From an uncultured Lachnospiraceae bacterium (lineage in GTDB: Bacteria > Bacillota > Clostridia > Lachnospirales > Lachnospiraceae), in contig CAMZDG010000009.1 in NCBI GenBank assembly GCA_947305245.1, positions 32,639 to 96,638 on the forward strand: a stretch of DNA of 64,000 nucleotides, written 5' to 3'. A program made the position numbers and the translations under genes. Positions within the stretch are counted from its first letter, which is position 1; each line of letters begins with the position of its first letter. Shown piece by piece: positions 8,245 to 16,761 of the stretch. A model generated the notes under the pieces. That model was given only the letters and a program-made list of their open reading frames with translations. It had not been told where the DNA came from and searched no databases.

Positions 8245-10527
8245 TTATTTTTCCCCTCGTAAGGTGAACGAGAAGATTGTCACGGGATTGCCCGCCTGCA
8301 TCAGGTGGTAGTCACCCACCTGCTTTGCCTTGCTGACGTTGACCGTGGTGATCTCTAAATCCGTCACGGGGTATTCCGCAAGAAGCGTTTGCATCTGCGC
8401 CATGCTCTCCAGGCTGATCGCATTCATGACAATGCGCGCATGCGGATTCATATGCATGATTACGTCTAGGATGGCCTTCATCTTTCCGCCGCTCCCGCCC
8501 AGGAAAACATGCGTCGGCGCGGGAAGGCCCTCCAGTCCATCCGGCGCCTCCGCTTCGATCACTGCGACATTCTCCGCGCCAAATTTCTCTTTGTTTCTTT
8601 GGATCAGTTCCACCGCCTCAGGCTTTCGTTCAATGGCATACACCCGGATCCCCGGGGACAGCGCCGCAACCTCCATGGCGATGGAGCCCGTACCGCTTCC
8701 CACGTCCCAGAAGGTAGCCGTCTCGGTAAGGCGAAGCTTGCAGATGGAAATCTCGCGCACCTCCTCCTTGGTCATCGGCACCCTGTCACGAAGAAATACC
8801 TCATCCGGCCAGCCGTGGGTGATCGCATACGGCATGTTGCTGCAAGATGCATTGCCGGCAGGTTCCGTGTTGCCGGACATATTGCTGCCAGGCGCGGAGC
8901 CGTGAAGCGCAATGCCGTCGGATGCAATGCCTTCAGGCAGCGCTCCGCGGGCGGCGGGAAGCAGGAAGCCCGCATATAATCCCGGCTGCATTATTTCCTG
9001 CGCATCCCCTGCCGTGAGTTCAAACAGTTCTTCTTCCGGGTAGGACAGCTGATAGCCAAGCTTGATCCTATAGCAATCGGCAAAGCCCTGCGCCTTCATA
9101 ATCCTGCCGATCTCCCTGACGTCCTCCGCGCCGGAAGTCAAAAAGAAGATCTTCCTGCCACGCCGCATTCCGAAGAGGAGCTCGACCTTCCAACGCTCCT
9201 TTGCCGTGCCGTGTGTGCTCATGATCATGGCATCCCCCCATGAAACGCCGAATTTGGCTCCCAGAGCCGAAATTGTGGAAATGCCGGGGAAAATACTAAT
9301 GTTGACGTTTGGAAGCCTTCTGAGGCCATTTACGAGCTTTTCAGCGCCACTGTAAAAGCCCGTGTCTCCTGAAAATAGGATGGTGACGCAAATGTTCCCC
9401 TGTTCTTCCCGCTGCAACTGCTCAAGACAGGGCACAATGTCCTTTTCCAGATAATAGGGGAAGCTTCCCTTTTTCACCGCGATGCCGGCGATCATACGCT
9501 TCGCGCCAAAGAGGTAGTCCGTCTCCTGCAATCTTTTTTCCAGAGCCACAGTGCGCTCCGTCTCCGCCCCCATGCCAATCCCCGCAAGGACAATGTCAAG
9601 GGCAGCAAGACCACTTGAGTTTGACGCATCACCCGACATCTTTGCTTCTGCGCCGAATGCCGCATTGGCACCCTGTTTTTCTTCTGCGCCAGCTTTGCAA
9701 GTTTCCTTGCCCGACAGGCGCAGGATCTCAGCAAGGACCTCTTCGAAGCTCATTGCCTCGGCGTCCTCACAAGCCGGCTTACGGATCACGTGGCAGGCAA
9801 TCCCTGCCTCCTTCGCAGCCTCCAGCTTCTCGTCCGTGCCGCCGATCTTCCCGCTCTCCTTCGTCACCAGCGCCGTGATGCCATATTGACGGATGGTCGC
9901 GAGATTCATCTCCTTCGTGAAGGGCCCCTGCATGGCAATGATCTGTTTGCCTTCCAGCCCCGCCTTCCAGCAAAGCTCCATGCTCTCCCTTCCGGGAAGC
10001 ACGCGCACGACGAGGCGCTTACGTAAATTCTCATCCGCGCAGAAGCTCTCCAGCTCTTTGCTGCCCGTGGTGAGAAAAATGTTTCCCTGCGGAATATTTT
10101 CGGCAGAATTCTCCCCGGAATTCCTCGCATAATTCTCAGCAAGTTTTTCCGCACATTCCTGCGCAGTGTTATAATACTGGCACTGCTTAGTCAGCTGCGA
10201 CGCCTCCTCCAGATTTCTGGCCAGCCGATAATAGGGAATCGCCTTCCCTTCCATGCTCTCTTTGATGTTCTTGGTCACTTCCGTTGCATACGGATGCGTC
10301 GCGTCCACGACGGCCAGATAATCTCCCTCGTCAAGAAGCTCAGACATCTCTTTCGTCGCAAGGCGCCCCTGGCGCACAAGGATCCACTGGGACTCCTTTT
10401 CGCCGTGCATGACCTCTCGTCCGTATTCCGTTGCCACCCGAACCTCCGACGGGATTTCATTCTCGGCAAGCTTCCTCGAAAGAAGCCGCCCCTCCGTCGT
10501 TCCGGCATAGATCAGTACCCTTTTCAT
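8245..10527 (-). CDS. CbiJ-CbiE-CbiT fusion: precorrin-6A reductase and precorrin-6Y/-7 methyltransferase
   Basis: One 760-aa chain carries three consecutive corrin-ring enzymes. Residues 1-260 are CobK/CbiJ (LIYAGTTEGRLL; DATHPYA; LTTGSKELE), the precorrin-6A reductase. Residues about 308-515 are the CbiE tetrapyrrole methylase (VLAGIGMGAETE; FSGDTGFYSGA; FPGISTIS), the C5 methyltransferase. Residues about 575-750 are CbiT (DVGSGTGSIAMEVA; FLGGSGGKM), the C15 methyltransferase/C12 decarboxylase. Domains are joined by Ala/Gly/Ser-rich linkers (about 268-305 and 530-565). ATG 10527 overlaps the cbiH stop as ATGA. CbiE-CbiT fusions (CobL) are well known; a CbiJ-CbiE-CbiT chain is less usual. 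Confidence 0.92.
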   Translation of the reverse strand: MKRVLIYAGTTEGRLLSRKLAENEIPSEVRVATEYGREVMHGEKESQWILVRQGRLATKEMSELLDEGDYLAVVDATHPYATEVTKNIKESMEGKAIPYYRLARNLEEASQLTKQCQYYNTAQECAEKLAENYARNSGENSAENIPQGNIFLTTGSKELESFCADENLRKRLVVRVLPGRESMELCWKAGLEGKQIIAMQGPFTKEMNLATIRQYGITALVTKESGKIGGTDEKLEAAKEAGIACHVIRKPACEDAEAMSFEEVLAEILRLSGKETCKAGAEEKQGANAAFGAEAKMSGDASNSSGLAALDIVLAGIGMGAETERTVALEKRLQETDYLFGAKRMIAGIAVKKGSFPYYLEKDIVPCLEQLQREEQGNICVTILFSGDTGFYSGAEKLVNGLRRLPNVNISIFPGISTISALGAKFGVSWGDAMIMSTHGTAKERWKVELLFGMRRGRKIFFLTSGAEDVREIGRIMKAQGFADCYRIKLGYQLSYPEEELFELTAGDAQEIMQPGLYAGFLLPAARGALPEGIASDGIALHGSAPGSNMSGNTEPAGNASCSNMPYAITHGWPDEVFLRDRVPMTKEEVREISICKLRLTETATFWDVGSGTGSIAMEVAALSPGIRVYAIERKPEAVELIQRNKEKFGAENVAVIEAEAPDGLEGLPAPTHVFLGGSGGKMKAILDVIMHMNPHARIVMNAISLESMAQMQTLLAEYPVTDLEITTVNVSKAKQVGDYHLMQAGNPVTIFSFTLRGEK

Positions 10528-11276
10528 ATGGAATACCCCCGCTTTGTGATGAGCTTTCCGTTTTGCAGATAAGACCTCGAATTTCCGATGAACACCGTCG
10601 TGAACATGTCCACCTCTTTGTCATGAAGCTCTCCGAGCGTCATCATGTGACTTTCCATTCCTTCTCTTCCTATGTTTCGAACGTACCCACAGACCCGCTC
10701 CGGCTCCGCGCCGGCGTCCGTCATGATCTCAATGGCACGCTTTAGATAGTCCTTCCGTTTATGGCTTGAGGGATTATAAATTGCGATCGCAAAGTCTCCC
10801 GTCACGGCCGCGCGCAGCCTCTTTTCGATCGTCTCCCACGAAGTCAGAAGATCACTTAAGCTGATGATGCAATAATCATGATTCAATGGTGCGCCCAGGA
10901 TCGCCGCACCACTGTTTGCGGCCGTCACGCCGCTGACGACCTCGATGGAAATGCCTTCATATCCGGGCCTATTTTCATACTCGGGAAGAAGCTCGAACAT
11001 GGGCGCCGCCATGCCATAAGTCCCCGCATCCCCACTGCAGACCAACGCGACCTGCTTTCCTTGCGCCGCCAGGTCATAGCAAAGCTTGCAGCGCTCAATC
11101 TCCTGCCGCATGGCCGTCGTGACGTACTCCTTCTCAGGAAAATTCGGCTTTAACAGCTCCACGTAAGTCGTGTAACCAACAATCACGTCGCACCGCTCCA
11201 AAGCCTCGTTCGCCTGCAACGTCATTCCTTCCCGATTGCCTGGCCCCATTCCGACCACATAGATGATCTTATCCAT
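10524..11276 (-). CDS. cbiH: cobalt-precorrin-3B C17-methyltransferase
   Basis: SAM-dependent tetrapyrrole methylase that methylates C17 with ring contraction in the anaerobic B12 route. At 250 aa it is of normal length. Family motifs are VVGMGPGNREGMT (N-terminal SAM loop), YTTYVELL, ALVCSGDAGTYGMA, EVVSGVTAANSGAAILGAPL and LSDLLTSWE, with AIAIYNPSS, diagnostic of CbiH/CobJ. Start ATG 11276 follows AAAGGATAAATCAAG. It is the first gene of the cbiH-cbiJET-cbiA-Cys-rich unit, separated from cbiG by a 594-nt repeat-rich gap. Confidence 0.93.
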   Translation of the reverse strand: MDKIIYVVGMGPGNREGMTLQANEALERCDVIVGYTTYVELLKPNFPEKEYVTTAMRQEIERCKLCYDLAAQGKQVALVCSGDAGTYGMAAPMFELLPEYENRPGYEGISIEVVSGVTAANSGAAILGAPLNHDYCIISLSDLLTSWETIEKRLRAAVTGDFAIAIYNPSSHKRKDYLKRAIEIMTDAGAEPERVCGYVRNIGREGMESHMMTLGELHDKEVDMFTTVFIGNSRSYLQNGKLITKRGYSI

Positions 11277-11870
11277 CTTGATTTATCCTTTCATACTTGA
11301 TACTTGCGTTATTCTGTGACTTAAAATCCGTTCCCTTGATTCAAGGCGCAAGCCCCTTCCTTTTTCCTCAAACTGATGCGGGTTTCAAGGCAGTTTAAGG
11401 CGGTTGTTGTCTAAGTTGCCGCTTTCTGCTCACTTTAGATAAAGCTTGTTTTCATTTTGAACACCTGAATTAGGCAGTTCTTGTCTAAATTGCAATTGAC
11501 ATCTTAATTTAGATAATTCTTGTTTGCTTACTAAAAGTAGAGTACGACGCGATCTGTGGCTAAGATACAGAATATAGCTCGTTTTAGATGCATTAAGCTT
11601 GTTTTGGATAACTGGCAACGGCAAATGTTATGGCTAAGATGCAGGATTTGAATCCCTTTAGATGCATCAAGCTTGTTTTGGATAACTGGCAACGGCAAAT
11701 GTGTTGACTAATTTGCAAGATATGGCTCGTTTTAGATGCATCCCACTTTTCAACAGAAAAGAAGGGTTGTTTCAATGCTGTTTCCTTGCTTATTTTTGCT
11801 TTTTCTTGCTTTATTCTTGCTTTTTTCTTGTTTTTTTCTTGCTTTATTCTTGCTTATTTCATCGCTTACT
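11277..11870. other. gene-free gap with dispersed short repeats
   Basis: No gene is seen. A 46-bp segment is repeated almost exactly at 11583-11628 and 11657-11702 (it begins tttagatgcat and ends gcaacggcaaatgt). Shorter related pieces (ATGGCTAAGATGCA, TTTAGATAA-GCTTGTTTT, GCTCGTTTTAGATGCAT) fill 11405-11745. The same vocabulary recurs at 43905-44215 and weakly at 36-86. No cobalamin riboswitch could be recognised in it. Confidence 0.7.
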
Positions 11871-13073
11871 TCATTGCTTTTTCATTGCCTCTTTTTTTGC
11901 CACGGCTAGCGTCATCCCATTTTTCGCAATCTTCTTTCGGATCAAGCTTCCATTCGTCCCCATACCACAAAGTGCAGCGCGCTCGCAGACATTCGAAACG
12001 CCTGTCACCTCTTTTACAAACTCGGATTCTGAGAACTCGCCTTCCACTCTCTCCAATTCTTCCGCGGAGTAAGTGAGAAATGGCAGGTGATAGAATTGCG
12101 CCAACTCCCGTAATCCTTCTTCGTTTACCTTTCGGTCTATAGAGGCGATGGCACAGACCCTCTCTTCCCAATTCTTGGGAAGATTCTCCTCGAGAAATGC
12201 CCGTAATTCTTCGAAGGTCTTTCCTCGTTTGCATCCCATGCCCAAAACCCAATCCTTACAAATCAAGAGAAGCGCCTGCCCCTGTGCTCCGCATACCTCG
12301 TCGTTACAAGTTTTTTCTTTTCCTGCTTCTTCCTTGCCTGCTTCTTCTTTTCCTGTTTCTTCCCTGCCTGCTTTTTCTTTTCCTGTCTCTTCCTTGCCTG
12401 CTTCTTCACAGGCTTTTTCTTCGCAAGTCTTTTCTTTACACTCCTCTTCCTTGCTTGCTCTTTCTTCGCTTGCTGTCTCTGGGGTTATGATGCGGACGTC
12501 GACTTGCGGCTCGTCGAAGGGTACCTGCAAAAGACCCGCGTATTGTGCTATCGTTTTGGCGAATTCTTCTTCCCCGGGAATGCCGGGCTCCCATGCGATG
12601 CAGATCGTTTCGCCGCGAAGAAGCTTTGCAGATACGCGGCGGATCCCTTCTCGGTTCTCGATCCGAAGGCCATGCTCCACGGCGAAAGCATCCACGGAAA
12701 ACAGCCCTTCCACGTCCGTCGCCGTCGTCAGGACTGCCTCCGCGCCAACTCGCTCTGCAATCCTCTTTGCCAGCGCATTCGCGCCTCCCACGTGCCCGGA
12801 AAGGATCGGGATCACGAACTCTCCCTTCTCGTCCATGACAAGTACGGCGCTGTCCGTCAGCTTATCCTGCACATAAGGCGCAATCGCCCGAACGGCGATG
12901 CCGCACGCCCCTACAAAGAGAATGGGGAGGTGCTTTGCAAAGCACTCCCCCGCCCATTGCTTCAGGGGAAGTTCGCTGCTTCTCCACTGTGGGATCATTT
13001 CTTCCCAATCTTCAAATAACTTGCGGGCCAGGCTCTCCCCCTGCTCCGTAAACGTACAAACTCTAATGATCAT
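11871..13073 (-). CDS. cbiG: cobalt-precorrin-5A hydrolase
   Basis: Opens the delta-lactone of cobalt-precorrin-5A with loss of acetaldehyde, the step that defines the anaerobic pathway. The N-terminal and central domains show LPILFVGACGIAVRAIAPYV and PILSGHVGGANALA; the C-terminal domain shows LGMGCKRGKTFEELRAFL, IDRKVNEEGL and CERAAL. Start ATG 13073 sits 4 nt after the cbiF stop, behind AGAAAGGATGA. At 400 aa it exceeds the family norm of ~340. The excess is a highly charged insert, residues about 201-262 (repeats of AGKEE, TGKEK, ACEE), encoded by degenerate 15-18-bp DNA repeats near 12310-12470, placed between the middle and C-terminal domains. Confidence 0.93.
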   Translation of the reverse strand: MIIRVCTFTEQGESLARKLFEDWEEMIPQWRSSELPLKQWAGECFAKHLPILFVGACGIAVRAIAPYVQDKLTDSAVLVMDEKGEFVIPILSGHVGGANALAKRIAERVGAEAVLTTATDVEGLFSVDAFAVEHGLRIENREGIRRVSAKLLRGETICIAWEPGIPGEEEFAKTIAQYAGLLQVPFDEPQVDVRIITPETASEERASKEEECKEKTCEEKACEEAGKEETGKEKAGREETGKEEAGKEEAGKEKTCNDEVCGAQGQALLLICKDWVLGMGCKRGKTFEELRAFLEENLPKNWEERVCAIASIDRKVNEEGLRELAQFYHLPFLTYSAEELERVEGEFSESEFVKEVTGVSNVCERAALCGMGTNGSLIRKKIAKNGMTLAVAKKEAMKKQ

Positions 13074-13077
13074 AGAG

Positions 13078-13866
13078 TCATCCTTTCTCTGAAGAATCCT
13101 TCCGTGCATCTCCGCTTGCCTTGCGATACGCCGTCTCGAATTCGGGTGCGTAGAGTCTTGACCTGGCGTAGCCGCTCTGCGCGATCGCCTGACCGACAAG
13201 GATCACGGCGATCTTAGTGACCCCATGCTCCGCGGCCACCTTGGGCAGTGTCTCAACGGTACAAAGATAGCTTTCTTCCTCCGGCCAGGTCGCTTTGTAG
13301 ACGATCGCCGCAGGCGTATCCTTCGCATAGCCCCCCGCGATCAGGCGCCGGGAAAGCTCCTCCAGCATGCCTGCACTCAAATAGATTGCCATACTCGCGC
13401 CATGCGCGGCGAAGCTCTCGATCGACTCCTTCTCAGGAACGCTCGTCCTGCCCGCCATTCTCGTGATGATCAGCGACTGCGACACCTCAGGAAGCGTATA
13501 TTCGAGGTTCAAGGAAGCCGCCGCCCCAAAGCATGCGCTAATGCCCGGGCAGCTCTCATACGCGATCCCGCGCTCATCCAGAGCATCCATCTGCTCCCGC
13601 ACGGCCCCGTAAATACTGGGCTCGCCCGTGTGAAGTCGAACCGTCGTCTTTCCCTCGCGCTGCGCCTGTTCCATGATGGCCAGAACTTCCTCCAAGGTCA
13701 GCTTCGCACTGTTATGAAATTCACAGCCCTCCCGGCAATATTGCAAAAGCTCGGGATTGACCAGGGAACCCGCATAGATGACCACGTCAGCCTTCTCCAG
13801 CAGGTTCTTTCCGCGCACCGTGATCAAGTCCGGTGCGCCGCTTCCCGCACCCACAAAATAAACCAT
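13078..13866 (-). CDS. cbiF: cobalt-precorrin-4 C11-methyltransferase
   Basis: SAM-dependent methylation of C11 in corrin synthesis. 262 aa with the tetrapyrrole methylase layout: FVGAGSGAPDLITVRG, DVVIYAGSLVNPELL, VRLHTGEPSIYGAVREQMD (SAM and substrate loops), CPGISACFGAAASL and LIITRMAGRT, which separate CbiF/CobM from other family members. Start ATG 13866 follows TAGGAGAAAAAG. It is 9 nt downstream of the dehydrogenase gene and 4 nt upstream of cbiG, so cotranscribed and probably coupled with cbiG. Confidence 0.94.
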   Translation of the reverse strand: MVYFVGAGSGAPDLITVRGKNLLEKADVVIYAGSLVNPELLQYCREGCEFHNSAKLTLEEVLAIMEQAQREGKTTVRLHTGEPSIYGAVREQMDALDERGIAYESCPGISACFGAAASLNLEYTLPEVSQSLIITRMAGRTSVPEKESIESFAAHGASMAIYLSAGMLEELSRRLIAGGYAKDTPAAIVYKATWPEEESYLCTVETLPKVAAEHGVTKIAVILVGQAIAQSGYARSRLYAPEFETAYRKASGDARKDSSEKG

Positions 13867-13875
13867 CTTTTTCTC

Positions 13876-14991
13876 CTACTTCTCCTCGAATGCAAAGTGA
13901 TAGTCCAGTCCAAGCGCATCGCGCACCGCAAGGATGTCCTTCTGCACGGCCTCGCCGACGGGCACGCCCTTGTCCTTTCTAAAGAGCCAAACGTCTCGCT
14001 CCTTCTCGCCTGCGGTATAAATACGGCTCTCGCCGGGCGCCTTCTTGGAGGCACGCAGCGCGCGGCAGATCTCCCCCGCGATCCTCTTAAATTCCTCGCG
14101 GCCCATGAACGCTTCCGGATCCACCACGAAGAAGAAATGTCCGAGATGATACATCTGCGGCTTTCCATTGCCATCCACGCCCGTCAGCGCCTTCATGAAC
14201 TCGCCGCCGGAAAGCGCCGCGGAGAGGATCTCCACGACCGTTGCATAGCCGTAACCCTTATAGCCGGCCATCTCATCGCCGATGCCGCCAAGCGGCGCCA
14301 GCGCCGCCGTCCCGGCCACCAGGTCCTTTAGGATCTGCTTACTGTCCGTCAGGGCTTCGCCCTGTTCGGAAACCACCATGCCTGCGGGTACAGGCTTGCC
14401 TTCCCGCGCATAATATTCAATCTTTCCCCTCTGCACGATGGAGGTCGCGCAGTCCAGGCAGAACGGGAATTCCTCATCCGTCGGGATCGAGAACGTAAGG
14501 GGATTGGTCCCGAGCATGTTCTCCACGCCGAAGGTCGGTGCGATGGAAGGTCTCGCATTCGTTCCGGTGATGCCGATCATGCCCTCGTCACACGCCATGC
14601 CGGTCCAATAGCCCGCGATGCCATAGTGCGTGCTGTTGCGGATGGCGCCGCCCGCCATGCCATAGGTCTTCGCCTTCTCGATCAGCTTTTTCATCATGTG
14701 ATAGCTCGCCACCATGCCCATGCCATCATGCGCGTCCATGACCACGGTCGTCGGCGTCTCTTTTAGAATCTCAATATTGGTCACGGGAAGGAGCGTCCCC
14801 TTCACGATCCTGTCGATATAAATGGGCTTAAAGCGATTACAGCCGTGGCTCTCGATCCCTCTTCTGTCAGACTCAAGCAGCACGTCCGCGCATATCTTTG
14901 CATCCTCTCTCGGCACGCCATACCCCACGAACGCGTCGATCATAAAATTGTTCATTTGCTCCCAAGGTACAAATGGTCTGTTTTCCGTCAT
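13876..14991 (-). CDS. malate/L-lactate dehydrogenase family oxidoreductase
   Basis: NAD(P)-dependent 2-hydroxyacid (or ureidoglycolate/sulfolactate-type) dehydrogenase of the Ldh_2/YiaK fold, distinct from classical LDH. Motifs: ADVLLESDRRGIESHGCNRF, with the catalytic-region Ser-His; MDAHDGMGMVA; RNSTHYGIAGYW; ENMLGTNPLTFSIP; LDCATSIVQRGKIE; and GYKGYGYATVVEILSAALSG near residues 240-260. Start ATG 14991 is behind AAAAAGGAGAGGGAC. About 371 aa. The true substrate cannot be told. It lies between cbiF and a DUF4832 gene with no evident pathway link to cobalamin. Confidence 0.88.
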   Translation of the reverse strand: MTENRPFVPWEQMNNFMIDAFVGYGVPREDAKICADVLLESDRRGIESHGCNRFKPIYIDRIVKGTLLPVTNIEILKETPTTVVMDAHDGMGMVASYHMMKKLIEKAKTYGMAGGAIRNSTHYGIAGYWTGMACDEGMIGITGTNARPSIAPTFGVENMLGTNPLTFSIPTDEEFPFCLDCATSIVQRGKIEYYAREGKPVPAGMVVSEQGEALTDSKQILKDLVAGTAALAPLGGIGDEMAGYKGYGYATVVEILSAALSGGEFMKALTGVDGNGKPQMYHLGHFFFVVDPEAFMGREEFKRIAGEICRALRASKKAPGESRIYTAGEKERDVWLFRKDKGVPVGEAVQKDILAVRDALGLDYHFAFEEK

Positions 14992-15072
14992 GTCCCTCTC
15001 CTTTTTGACTTTGTTATTCTTGTTGCCAAAATCTCTTTGCATTTTTTTGTCAGATCTCTTCCTGCCGATCAC

Positions 15073-16749
15073 TTACTTCCAGGAAATGCCACTTTGCAGG
15101 CTCCAGTCAAGCTTTGCCGGCGGCTCCGTCACCTGAAAAGTCCCCAAATAATTTGCGCGAAGCGTTGCATTCCACGCTTCCTCCCCCAGATTCGCAAATC
15201 GCACGGGATATCTCACTTCCCCCTGCTTATTTCGCTGCACCAGGCTGCCTGTCTCTTCCATCCCACTTTGCTTCGCCGGACTGCCCTTTTCATCAATCCC
15301 ATCCTGATCTTCAGGCGCGGCGATCCGCAGATATGCCTTGTAGGTTCCTGGCCGCGCATCTTCCGGAATCGTCACCCGAACGCTCACGGTCGAGATGCTC
15401 TGGGAATCCCACGTGGTAGGATCCAAATTACATTCCTCCGATGCGCCATAATAAACATCACCATCATAAATCGCGCCCTGGGATGCCGCCTGGCTCTTAT
15501 AGATCTCATACTCCAGGCTCTCATCCCCATCGGTTAAGACCAGGGTCAGATCCTTTTGCTTTACCAGATTGGCAAAGCCAACGTTCTCGACGTTCACCTC
15601 CAGGATCAGGTCCCAGCCCCGGGGAACCTCCTTCGTCAGGCGCACGCCGCGAAGCACAAATCGATAGCCCATGTGGTTTCTCAGATAGGTGTCGCCGGAC
15701 AGGCCATAATATCTCTCGTCATGACCATAATATTTCTCTTCCTTCAGGCGATCCAGAAGCGCCGTATTCCAGTCCTGATTAAGGTAGGAAAGGTGCGTCC
15801 GAAAAGCCTCCTTCTCCAGATATGTCGTGGTCAGGGCGATCTCTCCGTCACTTTGAACGGCCGCTCCCGCCTCGCCGCCAAAGAGCGTATGCTTTCCCTG
15901 ACTGGAGAGCCAATTTACGTCGCGCTCGCGATCCATATAAGTTCCTAGGTCAGTGTCGGAACAAAGATACCCGTCATCATAAATCCCAACGCGCCATTCC
16001 TTCTGCCCTCGCATTGTGATCTGTGAGGTCAGTTCCTCCGGCGAGATCCCGCACCAGCCGCAGTATTGACTGATCGTTCGCACGCTGATGGGAATGGACT
16101 GCGGCAAAACCTCAAGCCACTTGTCGATCACCAGGTTGAAGTTTTCCTGCGTGCAGGCGTCGGAGCCATGCATCTCTCCCCATTTCCCAAAGATCCCGCA
16201 TTCCAGCGAGGCGACCGTCTCCGGGTGCCTGGAAAGGATCGCGCCGATCTGCTCCTGATGGCGCAGGATCATGGCCATGTCAGGCTCATACGTCTTCTTT
16301 CCGCCAAACCAGGGATCATAAGAAAACCGAATGATTGCACAGACCTGTTTTCGCTCCATGTCCGAAAGCAGCGCATCCAGGGAGTCCAGCATGTCCCCTG
16401 TGAGTTCCTCATCCTCCCCGCCGTTATACGCCCCCGAAAATTCCGTCAGATCCAGGCGAAGGTGAACCAGCTTTCCATAATATGTCGGGAGCTCATTGTC
16501 ACTCTTTTTGTAATGCACGTACGCAGGCTGATAGAAGCCCCTTCCTGGATTTTCCTCTTCCTCCGTGGTCTCCTCATAGACCGCGTCGTAGATCCAAGCG
16601 GACTCGCGCAGGTCCAGGTCCGCGTGAGCATTATAAAGCTGCACGGCAAGCATGCTCGCGGCCAGCCAGGTAGGGATCGCCATTCTTTTTAGATGCAGCC
16701 AAAGCGGCATCCAATCATATAAAACAGGTATTTCAAACAGCGAAAGCAT
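15073..16749 (-). CDS. secreted DUF4874/DUF4832 protein
   Basis: 558-aa exported protein with a basic/hydrophobic N-terminus (signal or anchor, residues about 8-45). The first half (NPGRGFYQPAY; LVHLRLDLTEFSG; CAIIRFSYDPWFGG; LECGIFGKWGEMHG) matches the TIM-barrel-like DUF4874, and the rest (GYRFVLRGVRL; beta-sandwich segments) DUF4832. These proteins are probably glycan-active but the family is uncharacterised. Start ATG 16749 follows TTAGGGGAAG. A short low-complexity insert (EDQDGIDEKGSPAKQSG) lies near residue 490. It is 13 nt downstream of a serine hydrolase gene and possibly cotranscribed with it. Confidence 0.78.
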   Translation of the reverse strand: MLSLFEIPVLYDWMPLWLHLKRMAIPTWLAASMLAVQLYNAHADLDLRESAWIYDAVYEETTEEEENPGRGFYQPAYVHYKKSDNELPTYYGKLVHLRLDLTEFSGAYNGGEDEELTGDMLDSLDALLSDMERKQVCAIIRFSYDPWFGGKKTYEPDMAMILRHQEQIGAILSRHPETVASLECGIFGKWGEMHGSDACTQENFNLVIDKWLEVLPQSIPISVRTISQYCGWCGISPEELTSQITMRGQKEWRVGIYDDGYLCSDTDLGTYMDRERDVNWLSSQGKHTLFGGEAGAAVQSDGEIALTTTYLEKEAFRTHLSYLNQDWNTALLDRLKEEKYYGHDERYYGLSGDTYLRNHMGYRFVLRGVRLTKEVPRGWDLILEVNVENVGFANLVKQKDLTLVLTDGDESLEYEIYKSQAASQGAIYDGDVYYGASEECNLDPTTWDSQSISTVSVRVTIPEDARPGTYKAYLRIAAPEDQDGIDEKGSPAKQSGMEETGSLVQRNKQGEVRYPVRFANLGEEAWNATLRANYLGTFQVTEPPAKLDWSLQSGISWK

Positions 16750-16761
16750 CGATTTCTTCCC

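Noticed and set aside
11277..11400. Cobalamin riboswitch ahead of cbiH
   Set aside because: I looked for the B12 box and the conserved GGGAA...GGTG core and could not find them; the segment is short and AT/T-rich.
12148..12876. Plus-strand 242-aa Ser-rich ORF
   Set aside because: Shadow of cbiG, created by the Lys/Glu-rich repeat insert on the minus strand.
13225..14331. Plus-strand 368-aa ORF
   Set aside because: Antisense to cbiF and the Ldh-type gene, both with clear motifs; composition is that of a shadow frame.
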